DNA of 20,081 nt from a virus: the IMG/VR virus record IMGVR_UViG_3300027899_000091, positions 1 to 20,081 of that record. One strand, 5' to 3'. Positions 11,821 to 18,426 of this stretch are shown here, piece by piece. The position numbers were made by a program, and so were the translations under genes. The notes below the pieces were generated by a model. It made no database searches, was not told where the DNA came from, and saw nothing but the letters and a program-made list of their open reading frames with translations. The stretch's first letter is position 1, and each line of letters opens with the position of its first letter.

Positions 11821-12074
11821 AAGAAATATACATGCGTGTCATGCATGAGAATGATGGTCGGGTTCCAGAAGAAATGACCATTGCAGATATGGCTCGTATG
11901 AAAGAATTAGAAATCTACAATTGGGAAGAGTATGAAAGAGAACAAGAGAAACTTAGATTATTCAGAGTTAAACAAGAGAATCCAAGAGAGATTACAAAGG
12001 CAGCTCAAGTTAGGGAACTCTGGGAAGAAGAACTCAAGAAGGGTCAAAACAGAAGAACTCCAAAGGGTGAATAA
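11817..12074 (+). CDS. Charged helical protein, 85 aa
   Basis: The ATG at 11817 overlaps the previous stop as ATGA, the usual coupling in this operon; an ATG at 11808 would add three residues. The protein is highly charged and almost wholly helical (EEYEREQEKLRLFRVKQENP), with a basic end, and could form a coiled coil. It follows the DNA-binding gene and may be its partner, though nothing in the sequence shows this. Confidence 0.7.
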   Translation: MKEIYMRVMHENDGRVPEEMTIADMARMKELEIYNWEEYEREQEKLRLFRVKQENPREITKAAQVRELWEEELKKGQNRRTPKGE

Positions 12075-12280
12075 TGAAGAAGGGGATTAGCCACTTTATT
12101 AAATACACATTGGTATGGATAAGCCAGAACTTGTCCATACCTTTTTGGATGGTAGGTCATGTACACTTAAGTGTAAATGTCTATCAGGACATACATGAAA
12201 TACTTATGTCCTTTGGTATGAATGTAATTGTAGCAGTAGGATTTATTATTGATTATAAACAAACAAGAGATGAAAAATAA
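12074..12280 (+). CDS. Small membrane protein, 68 aa
   Basis: Its ATG shares a base with the previous stop (TAATG). An aromatic-rich amphipathic segment (residues 8-30) is followed by a clearer hydrophobic helix at about 43-61 (ILMSFGMNVIVAVGFIID), with a charged tail. Probably one or two membrane passes. A holin-like role is possible by size but not shown. Confidence 0.65.
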   Translation: MKKGISHFIKYTLVWISQNLSIPFWMVGHVHLSVNVYQDIHEILMSFGMNVIVAVGFIIDYKQTRDEK

Positions 12281-12473
12281 AGCAGGAGTAGTTTTAATAA
12301 CATTACTACCAATTATATTATGGGGATTAGCCCTTTTTGGAGAAATCAGATGTATATACAAGATGTGTACATGTAATTGGGAACCTATTGGTAAAGCTGA
12401 GATAGTTTATACTGTAGGTACATTTACAGGTGCTGGTGTTGTTATTGGATACCTTAATATTGAAGATAAGTAA
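12270..12473 (+). CDS. Small two-pass membrane protein, 67 aa
   Basis: I start at MKNKAGVVLI (12270), overlapping the previous gene by 11 bases; a longer frame from 12249 lies inside that gene. Helices at about residues 6-24 (GVVLITLLPIILWGLALFG) and 46-63 flank a loop with two Cys (KMCTCNW). Last gene of the operon; paired with the membrane gene before it. Function unknown. Confidence 0.65.
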   Translation: MKNKAGVVLITLLPIILWGLALFGEIRCIYKMCTCNWEPIGKAEIVYTVGTFTGAGVVIGYLNIEDK

Positions 12474-12589
12474 ATCACAAAAAAGTGTCATTTTTGACCC
12501 ATTTAACCGGTTAATAACCGATTATGCAGGTTAAAACTAGCATAAAATGTGATTTTTTCACAAAAACTAACCTTTAAACAAAAATAACA
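12474..12589. promoter_or_regulatory. Palindrome-rich control region
   Basis: A perfect 12-bp palindrome TTAACCGGTTAA (12503-12514) is followed by a near repeat (ATAACCGATTA), a further GGTTAA (12529-12534), TTATGC/GCATAA inverted arms, and outer AAATCACA/TGTGATTT arms flanking the whole. It separates two operons and precedes the phosphoesterase gene, so operator sites for a dimeric repressor are likely. No clear TAnnTTTG box is seen. Confidence 0.55.
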
Positions 12590-13153
12590 ATGAGTGTAGT
12601 TAGATTCATAGGTTGTTTACATTTGGGTCATACCAATGTTGCAAAGTACAGGGGATTTGATAATGCTGAAGAGCATGATGAGCATCTTATTAGAAGATGG
12701 AATCTAATGGTAGCTAAAAGAGACACTACCTATATAGTGGGTGATGTTACTATGGAGAAATCCCTAGACTACTACAAACTAGACCAATTAAATGGTAGAA
12801 AGATAGTAGTTCTTGGTAACCATGATAGACATCAGAATGTTAAAGAGCTACTACTTTATGTAGATGGTGTTGCAGGAGCTGTAGACTACAAGGGATTTAT
12901 AGTTACTCATGTACCTATTCATCCTAATGAAGTACAGTTCTACCGTGGAAATATTCATGCACATATTCACCATGTAAATAAACTTGAAGAAGTTGTAGTA
13001 AATGATAGTTATTTAGATGAGGGTAGTACACCAGCTCCAACATTAGATAAGTACTTTAATGTAGATGCTCATTTAATTGATTACCGGCCTATATCTATTT
13101 ATGAGTTAAAGGGTAGGAGATATACTAATATACTTAAACAACAAGAACAATGA
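12590..13153 (+). CDS. Calcineurin-like metallophosphoesterase, 187 aa
   Basis: Metal-site motifs are in order: GCLHLGH (residues 8-14), GDVTM (51-55), LGNHDRH (75-81), VTHVPIHP (105-112) and NIHAHIH (121-127). This is the binuclear metallophosphoesterase fold with the usual phage length. The first motif is normally D-x-H; here the Asp position is Cys9, so one metal ligand is changed. Substrate could be phosphoester DNA ends, nucleotides or a protein phosphate. First gene of the second operon, behind the operator-like region, with an A-rich leader. Confidence 0.88.
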   Translation: MSVVRFIGCLHLGHTNVAKYRGFDNAEEHDEHLIRRWNLMVAKRDTTYIVGDVTMEKSLDYYKLDQLNGRKIVVLGNHDRHQNVKELLLYVDGVAGAVDYKGFIVTHVPIHPNEVQFYRGNIHAHIHHVNKLEEVVVNDSYLDEGSTPAPTLDKYFNVDAHLIDYRPISIYELKGRRYTNILKQQEQ

Positions 13154-13251
13154 AAAGCACACTAAATAAAATATCAGAAGCCATAGGTAATTGGTTTAAG
13201 AGAAGGTGGGATGACTATAATGAGGACTTTAAAAAGTACGGAGGAATTTAA
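13150..13251 (+). CDS. Mini-protein, 33 aa
   Basis: A 33-residue frame (MKSTLNKISEAIGNWFKRRW, then acidic and basic residues) overlapping the phosphoesterase stop as ATGA, the same coupling used by other genes here. An amphipathic, Trp-rich and basic helix suggests a surface- or membrane-associating peptide. Evidence for translation is positional. Confidence 0.5.
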   Translation: MKSTLNKISEAIGNWFKRRWDDYNEDFKKYGGI

Positions 13252-13267
13252 TATTTAAAAAAGAACA

Positions 13268-13537
13268 ATGAAAACAGCAGTAGAATGGTGGAAACTATTA
13301 ATTGTATTTGTATCAGCAATAGTTTTAGAAGCCAACTCAATAGCAGGATTAAGGTTTTTAATGGATGAGAATTGGGTTGGTATGGTAATGATGGTAGCAA
13401 TTAACCCATTCCTTTGCCTACCAATGAACCACTACACTATTGAAGTTAAAAGCTTTAAACAAAGAGCTTTGATTGCCTTGGCATTCAGCTTAGGTTTCGC
13501 AGTTGGTGTAATGACAATAAGACCATTTTTTATTTGA
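13268..13537 (+). CDS. Three-pass membrane protein, 89 aa
   Basis: Hydrophobic helices at about residues 9-27, 34-50 and 66-86 (ALIALAFSLGFAVGVMTI) with short polar loops; starts MKTAVEWWKLL. It has an A-rich leader (AAAAAAGAACA). First of a cluster of small membrane genes. A transporter fragment, a holin or an immunity protein are all possible; no family recognised. Confidence 0.7.
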   Translation: MKTAVEWWKLLIVFVSAIVLEANSIAGLRFLMDENWVGMVMMVAINPFLCLPMNHYTIEVKSFKQRALIALAFSLGFAVGVMTIRPFFI

Positions 13538-13538
13538 T

Positions 13539-13706
13539 ATGAGTGAACCAGAAACAGGATGGGTAAGTGCCCTTATTAAGTGTGACCTATGTGGTCATGA
13601 GTCATTGTCAGTACACCATGAGTCATCTGACAAACTTGAGTGTGCTAATTGTGGACGTATGTCTCACTATGAAGTTTTAGAATATTATACAAATGAAGAA
13701 CTATGA
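13539..13706 (+). CDS. Zinc-ribbon mini-protein, 55 aa
   Basis: Two CxxC knuckles, Cys15/Cys18 (IKCDLCGHE) and Cys35/Cys38 (LECANCGRM), spaced as in a classic zinc ribbon, with an aromatic, acidic tail. Zinc ribbons bind nucleic acid or RNA polymerase; a transcription-related role is conceivable. It starts one base after the previous stop and is coupled by ATGA to the next gene. Confidence 0.75.
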   Translation: MSEPETGWVSALIKCDLCGHESLSVHHESSDKLECANCGRMSHYEVLEYYTNEEL

Positions 13707-13825
13707 AACTAAATCAAGAAGACCGTAGAGAAGAAGTGGGTGGTATTACAACTGCTTTATTGCTCATAGCTGTTACTATATTTGCTATTGGAGCAGTATT
13801 ACAAGTAATTTTTAACTTATTTTAA
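13703..13825 (+). CDS. Single-pass membrane mini-protein, 40 aa
   Basis: A charged N-terminus (MKLNQEDRREE) followed by one helix (TTALLLIAVTIFAIGAVLQVIF). Translation is supported by ATGA overlap upstream and the next start two bases downstream of its stop. Function unknown. Confidence 0.6.
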   Translation: MKLNQEDRREEVGGITTALLLIAVTIFAIGAVLQVIFNLF

Positions 13826-13826
13826 G

Positions 13827-13916
13827 ATGGAAGATTATCCAAAATGGGTAAACAATCTTGTTTACTTTTTAGCCGGAATTGGCTTTGGTCATATTTTATT
13901 TAACTTTATTCTGTAA
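13827..13916 (+). CDS. Membrane mini-protein, 29 aa
   Basis: A 29-residue frame (MEDYPKWVNNLVYFLAGIGF...) with one hydrophobic helix. It fits exactly between two genes with two-base gaps, so it is probably translated. Among the smallest plausible genes in the window. Confidence 0.5.
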   Translation: MEDYPKWVNNLVYFLAGIGFGHILFNFIL

Positions 13917-13918
13917 TT

Positions 13919-14110
13919 ATGCCTGATTTGACAATGTGTGAAGGTAATGATTGTCCATTAAAGGAGACGTGCTATAGATATAGAGCTACAGCAAGTGAAT
14001 TTAGACAATCATATTTCTCTGATCTACCTTATGATAAAGAAAGAGAGAAATGTGATTATTATTTTCCAACTAAACTAATGGATAATGGGAAAGATAATAC
14101 TAGAATTTGA
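13919..14110 (+). CDS. Conserved cysteine-motif small protein, 63 aa
   Basis: Begins MPDLTMCEGNDCPLKETCYR, with Cys7, Cys12 and Cys18 and a fourth at Cys45 (EKCDYYFP), enough for a zinc or iron-sulphur site. Similar small proteins occur, to my knowledge, in Bacteroidota phages; function unknown. It overlaps the next gene by 26 bases. Confidence 0.75.
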   Translation: MPDLTMCEGNDCPLKETCYRYRATASEFRQSYFSDLPYDKEREKCDYYFPTKLMDNGKDNTRI

Positions 14111-14321
14111 CTCTTCTGAGGAAAAAGATGATGCTAGAACAGCACTAGATGCCTATAAATGGAGAGGTGTTGCCTGGGATCTTGATCAGGAACTTAGAAA
14201 GGTTGTTAAGTATGGACGTATTGATAACAGAGAAGCTACTACAGAAGAAGTTGAAGCTGCTGAAAAAATGAGAGAAGAATTAAGAAGGATCTTAGAAGAT
14301 TATAACCTAAACCTAGAATAA
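14085..14321 (+). CDS. Conserved hypothetical protein, 78 aa
   Basis: Short strand (KIILEFDSSEE), then helices (DDARTALDAYKWRGVAWDLD, and an acidic C-terminal helix). The segment around ARTALDAYKW to ELRK resembles proteins I associate with many phages of this host group, though no role is known to me. It overlaps both neighbours, including a TAATG junction downstream. Confidence 0.75.
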   Translation: MGKIILEFDSSEEKDDARTALDAYKWRGVAWDLDQELRKVVKYGRIDNREATTEEVEAAEKMREELRRILEDYNLNLE

Positions 14322-14500
14322 TGAGTGTAAATAAGAAAGACTACAAGATTGTAGAAGTAACGCATGGTTTTCAGACCAAGTATGCTGTAAAGAAAAAGGT
14401 TTTCTGGATTTTCTGGAAAACAGTAAAGAACAATGCAGGATTTGATATAGAGTATGATACTAAGAGAGCAGCTCAGTCATATATCAATTTCCTAAAGTGA
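14321..14500 (+). CDS. Small basic hypothetical protein, 59 aa
   Basis: A lysine-rich protein (MSVNKKDYKIVEVTHGFQTK, then KKKVFWIFWKTVK) with a strand-strand-helix pattern ending DTKRAAQSYINFLK. Its ATG shares a base with the previous stop. The fold could be a small nucleic-acid or protein-binding unit; no family recognised. Confidence 0.7.
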   Translation: MSVNKKDYKIVEVTHGFQTKYAVKKKVFWIFWKTVKNNAGFDIEYDTKRAAQSYINFLK

Positions 14501-14546
14501 CCGATTCTACAGAGATGTTAGGAAAAGTGCAGCGGATTAAGAAATT

Positions 14547-15416
14547 ATGAGTGTTGTAGAAGAAGTCACTAGAAAAAGTATGATTATTAGACCAAGTGGA
14601 AGGAGCACTGATTACATTGCTCCTTCTTTTGGTCATGGCTGTTTGTATAACTGTACTTACTGTTATATGAAGAGACATAAACCGGAAGGACTGACCATAG
14701 CTAAGAATACTATGGACATCCTGACAGAAATTAATTCCCATGCATTCTTTGCAGATGTAGAGAAGCCAAATCAAACTGGAGATTACATTACATATGATAT
14801 CAGTTGTAATGAGGATTTTGCTTTACATGCTAAGTATCATGATTGGAAAACAATCTTTAAGTTCTTTAGAGATCATCCACTTGCTATGGGTTCATTTGCT
14901 ACTAAGTATGTAAATAGAGATCTAATTGCATTTAATCCTGAGGGTAAAGTTAGAATTAGATTTAGTCTAATGCCAGTTGATTTGCAGAGAGTTCTTGAAC
15001 CTCATACAAGTGGTATTATTGAAAGACTCATGGCTATACCAATGTTTTTAAATGCTGGTTATGATGTGCACTTAAACTTTAGTCCTGTTATTGTACGTGA
15101 CAATTGGTTAAATTACTATGAAGACTTATTTATGTACATTGCAAATATGGCAAGAAATCATCATTGGGATCTTACAAGAGTTAAAGCTGAGGTAATCTTT
15201 TTAACTCATAATGAAGAAAAGCATTGGTATAACGTAGCAAATAAATTACCAGGTGAAGAATTTTTATATACCCCTAAAATCCAGGAAACTAAGATTTCCC
15301 AGTATGGAGGAGCTAATCTTAGGTATGAACACAGGAGGAAGCAAGACTATATTAGACAGTTTAGAGAACTTCATGACAGAATCCTTCCTTGGAACACAAT
15401 TCGTTACATATTTTGA
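14547..15416 (+). CDS. Spore photoproduct lyase-like radical SAM protein, 289 aa
   Basis: A radical SAM cluster motif, Cys32-x3-Cys36-x2-Cys39 (HGCLYNCTYCYM), is followed by a region that tracks spore photoproduct lyase: DISCNED with Cys87 at the position of the H-donor cysteine of the Bacillus enzyme, FATKYVNRDL, KVRIRFSLMP, EPHTSG, NAGYDVHLNFSPVIV, and a C-terminus LPWNTIRYIF matching the family end. SPL uses SAM to reverse the spore photoproduct of thymine dimers. Here the N-terminal extension of the bacterial enzyme is missing, and the presumed host does not sporulate, so the natural lesion or substrate is unclear; repair of phage DNA is a reasonable guess. Confidence 0.85.
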   Translation: MSVVEEVTRKSMIIRPSGRSTDYIAPSFGHGCLYNCTYCYMKRHKPEGLTIAKNTMDILTEINSHAFFADVEKPNQTGDYITYDISCNEDFALHAKYHDWKTIFKFFRDHPLAMGSFATKYVNRDLIAFNPEGKVRIRFSLMPVDLQRVLEPHTSGIIERLMAIPMFLNAGYDVHLNFSPVIVRDNWLNYYEDLFMYIANMARNHHWDLTRVKAEVIFLTHNEEKHWYNVANKLPGEEFLYTPKIQETKISQYGGANLRYEHRRKQDYIRQFRELHDRILPWNTIRYIF

Positions 15417-15423
15417 TAGAGAA

Positions 15424-15837
15424 ATGGAAAAGAAAATAACACATGAAATGCTGGAGTTATCAGCACAGATTTCAAGAGAGCATTATGAATTGACAGACAA
15501 TGTAGATAGAAACTTAAACTATCTGTGGTATATGTACCACAAGGGTAGTAAAGTTGGGACATTCCGTCCTTTTGTATATATGGCAGAGTTACAACTGCTA
15601 AAGAGAATGGGCTACATTAATGATACTGAGATAAAGAACATGATTGCAATGTTAGAATCTTCAGATGAAGAGAACCTACATATGGTTACTCTATCAATTA
15701 AGAGCTTTAGAGATCTAAGAATTCTAGAACATGGTGAGTATAGTAAGGTGAACCAGGTCTATTGGAAGATTGCCAAGGATTATCCACATGAGATACTTAA
15801 CCATGAAGTATTTATGCAGACAATGGCAGCTAAGTAA
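15424..15837 (+). CDS. Helical hypothetical protein, 137 aa
   Basis: I start at 15424 (MEKKITHEMLELSAQISREH), seven bases after the SPL-like stop; longer starts would run deep into that gene. It is almost entirely helical with mixed charge and no membrane segment. Position next to the SPL-like gene is suggestive but no domain is recognised. Confidence 0.7.
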   Translation: MEKKITHEMLELSAQISREHYELTDNVDRNLNYLWYMYHKGSKVGTFRPFVYMAELQLLKRMGYINDTEIKNMIAMLESSDEENLHMVTLSIKSFRDLRILEHGEYSKVNQVYWKIAKDYPHEILNHEVFMQTMAAK

Positions 15838-16004
15838 TGGCAAATGTAGTAGTAGAACACATAGTAAAGGAAATAAGATTGGATAATAAGGACATAGAAG
15901 TTATGAGTCCAAAAATTATAGCCGGCTATGTGATGTATAAGTACAAGTGTAGTCCTTATTTAGCTAAACAGATTGCTAAAAAATTAACAGATGACAGAAG
16001 ATGA
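15837..16004 (+). CDS. Small basic protein, 55 aa
   Basis: Starts MANVVVEHIVKEIRLDNKDI at a TAATG junction and overlaps the next gene by 14 bases. The C-terminal half is basic and helical (SPYLAKQIAKKLTDDRR). No family recognised; translation is supported by the tight overlaps at both ends. Confidence 0.65.
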   Translation: MANVVVEHIVKEIRLDNKDIEVMSPKIIAGYVMYKYKCSPYLAKQIAKKLTDDRR

Positions 16005-16242
16005 TTTAACAAGTCTTGGGTTTAATAAAGTAGAAATTAAACATGAAGACAGTCAAAATGGATATGATTACTACTATTATACTCTTGATGTATTTAGTGG
16101 TCTGACTCTTTGTTCAGTAGACAGTGACAGGATAGATGATGATGGTTGGGTTGTTACCAATATGGAGTGGCCCGAACAGTTTAAACTTCAAACTCCACTT
16201 GAGATTGTAAGTTTTCTTGAAAGTGTAGGCTACCAGAAGTAA
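15991..16242 (+). CDS. Conserved hypothetical protein, 83 aa
   Basis: Begins MTEDDLTSLGFNKVEIKHED. It has an aromatic-rich strand (YDYYYYTLDVF), an acidic patch (DSDRIDDDGW) and a C-terminal helix. Similar proteins are common, to my knowledge, in phages of Bacteroidota; function unknown. It overlaps the preceding gene by 14 bases. Confidence 0.7.
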   Translation: MTEDDLTSLGFNKVEIKHEDSQNGYDYYYYTLDVFSGLTLCSVDSDRIDDDGWVVTNMEWPEQFKLQTPLEIVSFLESVGYQK

Positions 16243-16264
16243 TAACACATTAAAGAATGAGAAT

Positions 16265-16636
16265 ATGTTTACAGTAAAACTAGTTAAACGTGATGGTAAG
16301 TTAGTTTACCCTGATGACAAGTCAAAATTGAACTATCAGATTTTCTTAGATAAACTATCTGATGGACAACAGGTTGAGGTGTTTATGGGACTTACATCAG
16401 ATGATGGTTCTGTAGCACAATTAGCTAAAGTCCATGCTTGTATACGTGAGTTAGCCAAAGAATCCGGCTACACATTTGATGAAATGAAAACTATTATAAA
16501 GCAGCACTCTGGTCTATGTTATGACGCAGATGGTGCGGAATACTGTAAGTCTTTTGCAGACTGTAGTAAAATGGAATTGGTACTAGCTATTGAAGCTTGT
16601 ATACAAATAGGAAAGGAATTTAATATTAGTTTTTAG
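16265..16636 (+). CDS. Conserved hypothetical protein, 123 aa
   Basis: The N-terminal half is strand-rich (MFTVKLVKRDGKLVYPDDKS). The C-terminal half is helical, with Cys at residues 59, 84, 94 and 100 and 112 and a KSFADCSKMELVLAIEAC segment. The layout faintly recalls recombination-related NinB-type proteins, but I would not assign that. Its end overlaps by 11 bases the end of the antisense gene that follows. Confidence 0.65.
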   Translation: MFTVKLVKRDGKLVYPDDKSKLNYQIFLDKLSDGQQVEVFMGLTSDDGSVAQLAKVHACIRELAKESGYTFDEMKTIIKQHSGLCYDADGAEYCKSFADCSKMELVLAIEACIQIGKEFNISF

Positions 16637-16931
16637 TCTGATCATCAGGTACATCTACCTCTACATCAGCAAACTGATTATTTTCTACGGCTTGTCTTTC
16701 TATCTCTGCTAGTAAAAGAGTTAGTGTATAGAAAGACTGCTCCCAATGGGTCATATCTTTATAGTCTTTGTTCATCAGGCCCTTAAGGACTTCTTCTCTC
16801 TTATTATCTGGGTCATCAGACTCCTTAAATAAGTAGAAGAGTACACTTTTTACCATAAAGTAAAAAGACTTATTAACCTGAATAGATACAAGAGCATCAT
16901 CCTTGAGCTCTTTGACTGTAATTTTAGCCAT
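16626..16931 (-). CDS. Antisense conserved hypothetical protein, 101 aa
   Basis: The only minus-strand gene in the right-hand 15 kb. I start at 16931 (MAKITVKELKDDALVSIQVN); an in-frame ATG at 16949 would overlap the promoter box. It has a strand N-terminus, a hydrophobic helix (SFYFMVKSVLFYLFK) and a helical segment (SFYTLTLLLAEIERQ), then an acidic tail. I associate this family with crAss-like phages, function unknown. It converges with the gene ending at 16636 and diverges from UDG, only 24 bases away. Confidence 0.8.
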   Translation of the reverse strand: MAKITVKELKDDALVSIQVNKSFYFMVKSVLFYLFKESDDPDNKREEVLKGLMNKDYKDMTHWEQSFYTLTLLLAEIERQAVENNQFADVEVDVPDDQTKN

Positions 16932-16946
16932 TGTAGTATTTTTTAA

Positions 16947-16954
16947 CAAATATA
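16947..16954 (-). promoter_or_regulatory. Bacteroidota-type -7 element TATATTTG for the antisense gene
   Basis: TATATTTG on the minus strand fits TAnnTTTG and is identical to the box before the structured RNA. It lies 15 bases from the antisense ATG and abuts the UDG start at 16956 on the other strand. A good -33 TTTG is not seen. Confidence 0.5.
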
Positions 16955-16955
16955 C

Positions 16956-17663
16956 ATGATTATGAGTAATACACTAGATATTGATGATTATAAACAAAAA
17001 ATATTTAATAAACTTGAACCCAGTGGTTGGGGCAGAGTTCTTAAACCTTTTATATTTAGTTTGGAGTTTGAGAAGATTCTAACTGAATTGTATAATATGT
17101 CCAATAATGGGCAGAGGTTTACTCCAGTTCTTAAGGATGTATTTAGAGCATTTGAAGAGTGCCCTTATGACGAACTAAAAGTTGTAATGGTTGGACAGGA
17201 TCCCTATCCTACACTAGGTGTAGCAGATGGTATTGCATTTAGTTGTGGTAAGTCTGAAAAAGAACAGCCTTCTCTAAGGTTTATGCTTGATGAAGCACAG
17301 AAGATGTATCCATTCTATCATAGACCCCTGGACTTGAAGGTATGGGCTAATCAGGGCATACTCTTGCTTAATACAGCTCTTACAACTGAAGTTGGTAAGA
17401 TTGGTAAGCACTATGAAATATGGGCTCCATTTACTGCATACTTATTTGATTACTTTAAGAACTTTCACCCGGGATTAGTTTATGTCTACATGGGTAAAAA
17501 ATCTCAAGAGTGGGCAGACATGTGTGGAGAAAATTGTACTAAATTTATGGTTTCACATCCTGCAAGTGCTGCATATAATGGTAGCAAGTGGGATTCTAAA
17601 GGTGTCTTTCAAGAAGTATGGACCACAGTTAGACATTTATATAATTATTCAATCCACTGGTAA
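16956..17663 (+). CDS. ung: Uracil-DNA glycosylase, family 1, 235 aa
   Basis: The catalytic water-activating motif GQDPYP is at residues 80-85, LLLNTALT at 136-143, and the minor-groove loop motif HPASAAY at 201-207 (usually HPSPLS, so slightly divergent). It removes uracil from DNA, the first step of base excision repair. UDG is a frequent replication-module gene in crAss-like phages. In-frame ATGs at 16956 and 16962 are both possible. Its stop overlaps the next start (TAATG). Confidence 0.93.
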   Translation: MIMSNTLDIDDYKQKIFNKLEPSGWGRVLKPFIFSLEFEKILTELYNMSNNGQRFTPVLKDVFRAFEECPYDELKVVMVGQDPYPTLGVADGIAFSCGKSEKEQPSLRFMLDEAQKMYPFYHRPLDLKVWANQGILLLNTALTTEVGKIGKHYEIWAPFTAYLFDYFKNFHPGLVYVYMGKKSQEWADMCGENCTKFMVSHPASAAYNGSKWDSKGVFQEVWTTVRHLYNYSIHW

Positions 17664-18250
17664 TGCAAGAAGTATTTAACAAACTAATAAAAGCAGGACT
17701 TAGTCCTAATGCATTCTATGTATTGTATTGTATACATAATAAGATTGTACCTAGTGATTTGGTAAATGCATCTATTGAAGTTGCCAGATTGAAATCAGGT
17801 AACTATATTACTGATGACTTGCAATTGTCAAGTAATAGTCTTATATTTATACAAGAAATTGAGAGCTACTTCAAGAAGTCTAAGAAGAAAACATCTAAAA
17901 ACCTCATGGGTGATGATTTTCTAGATAACATTAAAACTTACAATGAGTGCTTCCCGGCAAGTAAATTGCCAAGTGGTGTTTATGCAAGAGTTAACGTAAA
18001 GAGTCTAGAAAATGCATTTAGATGGTTCTTTGAAACATTTGACTATTCTTGGGAGACAGTTATTCAAGCTACTGAAAAGTATGTAGAAGAGTATTCTATT
18101 AATAGGTACAACTACATGCGTAACTCACAGTATTTTATTAGAAAACAGAATACAGATAAAACCTGGGATTCTACTCTAGCAACTTACTGTGATATGATTA
18201 CACAAGATGATTATGAAGCACCTATATTCTTTAAAGAAAAGATAGTATGA
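17663..18250 (+). CDS. Conserved protein, possible replisome or helicase-loader role, 195 aa
   Basis: The N-terminus (LSPNAFYVLYCIHNKIVPSD) reads like a winged-helix start of the kind seen in DnaD-type replication initiators. A Lys-rich linker (KKSKKKTSKN) leads to a C-terminal helical domain with aromatic residues (RNSQYFIRKQN, TWDSTLATYCDMI). Position between UDG and the DnaB-like helicase suggests replisome assembly. The domain reading is weak, so this is inference mainly from context. Coupled at both ends (TAATG, ATGA). Confidence 0.7.
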   Translation: MQEVFNKLIKAGLSPNAFYVLYCIHNKIVPSDLVNASIEVARLKSGNYITDDLQLSSNSLIFIQEIESYFKKSKKKTSKNLMGDDFLDNIKTYNECFPASKLPSGVYARVNVKSLENAFRWFFETFDYSWETVIQATEKYVEEYSINRYNYMRNSQYFIRKQNTDKTWDSTLATYCDMITQDDYEAPIFFKEKIV

Positions 18251-18417
18251 TTAGATTTAAATTGTTCTTTGTTGCATTAACAGGAAGTCTTGTTTCCTGG
18301 CTGTTAGTTTATACTCTACTTATAGAAATGAACTTTGTACAGTTTTTAGCAATAGAGTTTATAGTGGGATTATCTCACTACATCTATAATGATGTAAAAG
18401 GTAAATTAACAACATAA
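18247..18417 (+). CDS. Small membrane protein, 56 aa
   Basis: A 56-residue protein with two hydrophobic stretches (LFFVALTGSLVSWLLVYTLL and FLAIEFIVGLSHYIY), coupled by ATGA to the previous gene. A membrane gene between replication genes is odd; membrane anchoring of the replisome is one speculation. The next start is nine bases downstream. Confidence 0.65.
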   Translation: MIRFKLFFVALTGSLVSWLLVYTLLIEMNFVQFLAIEFIVGLSHYIYNDVKGKLTT

Positions 18418-18426
18418 TCCAAATGT

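Noticed and set aside
12683-12700. GCATCTTATTAG resembling the early cassette motif
   Set aside because: It lies inside the metallophosphoesterase coding sequence, lacks the leading AAC context, and has no terminator before it or start after it.
15253-15423. N-terminal extension of the 137-aa gene into the SPL-like gene
   Set aside because: The extension would overlap 164 bases of a well-supported family C-terminus; the ATG at 15424 follows that stop directly.
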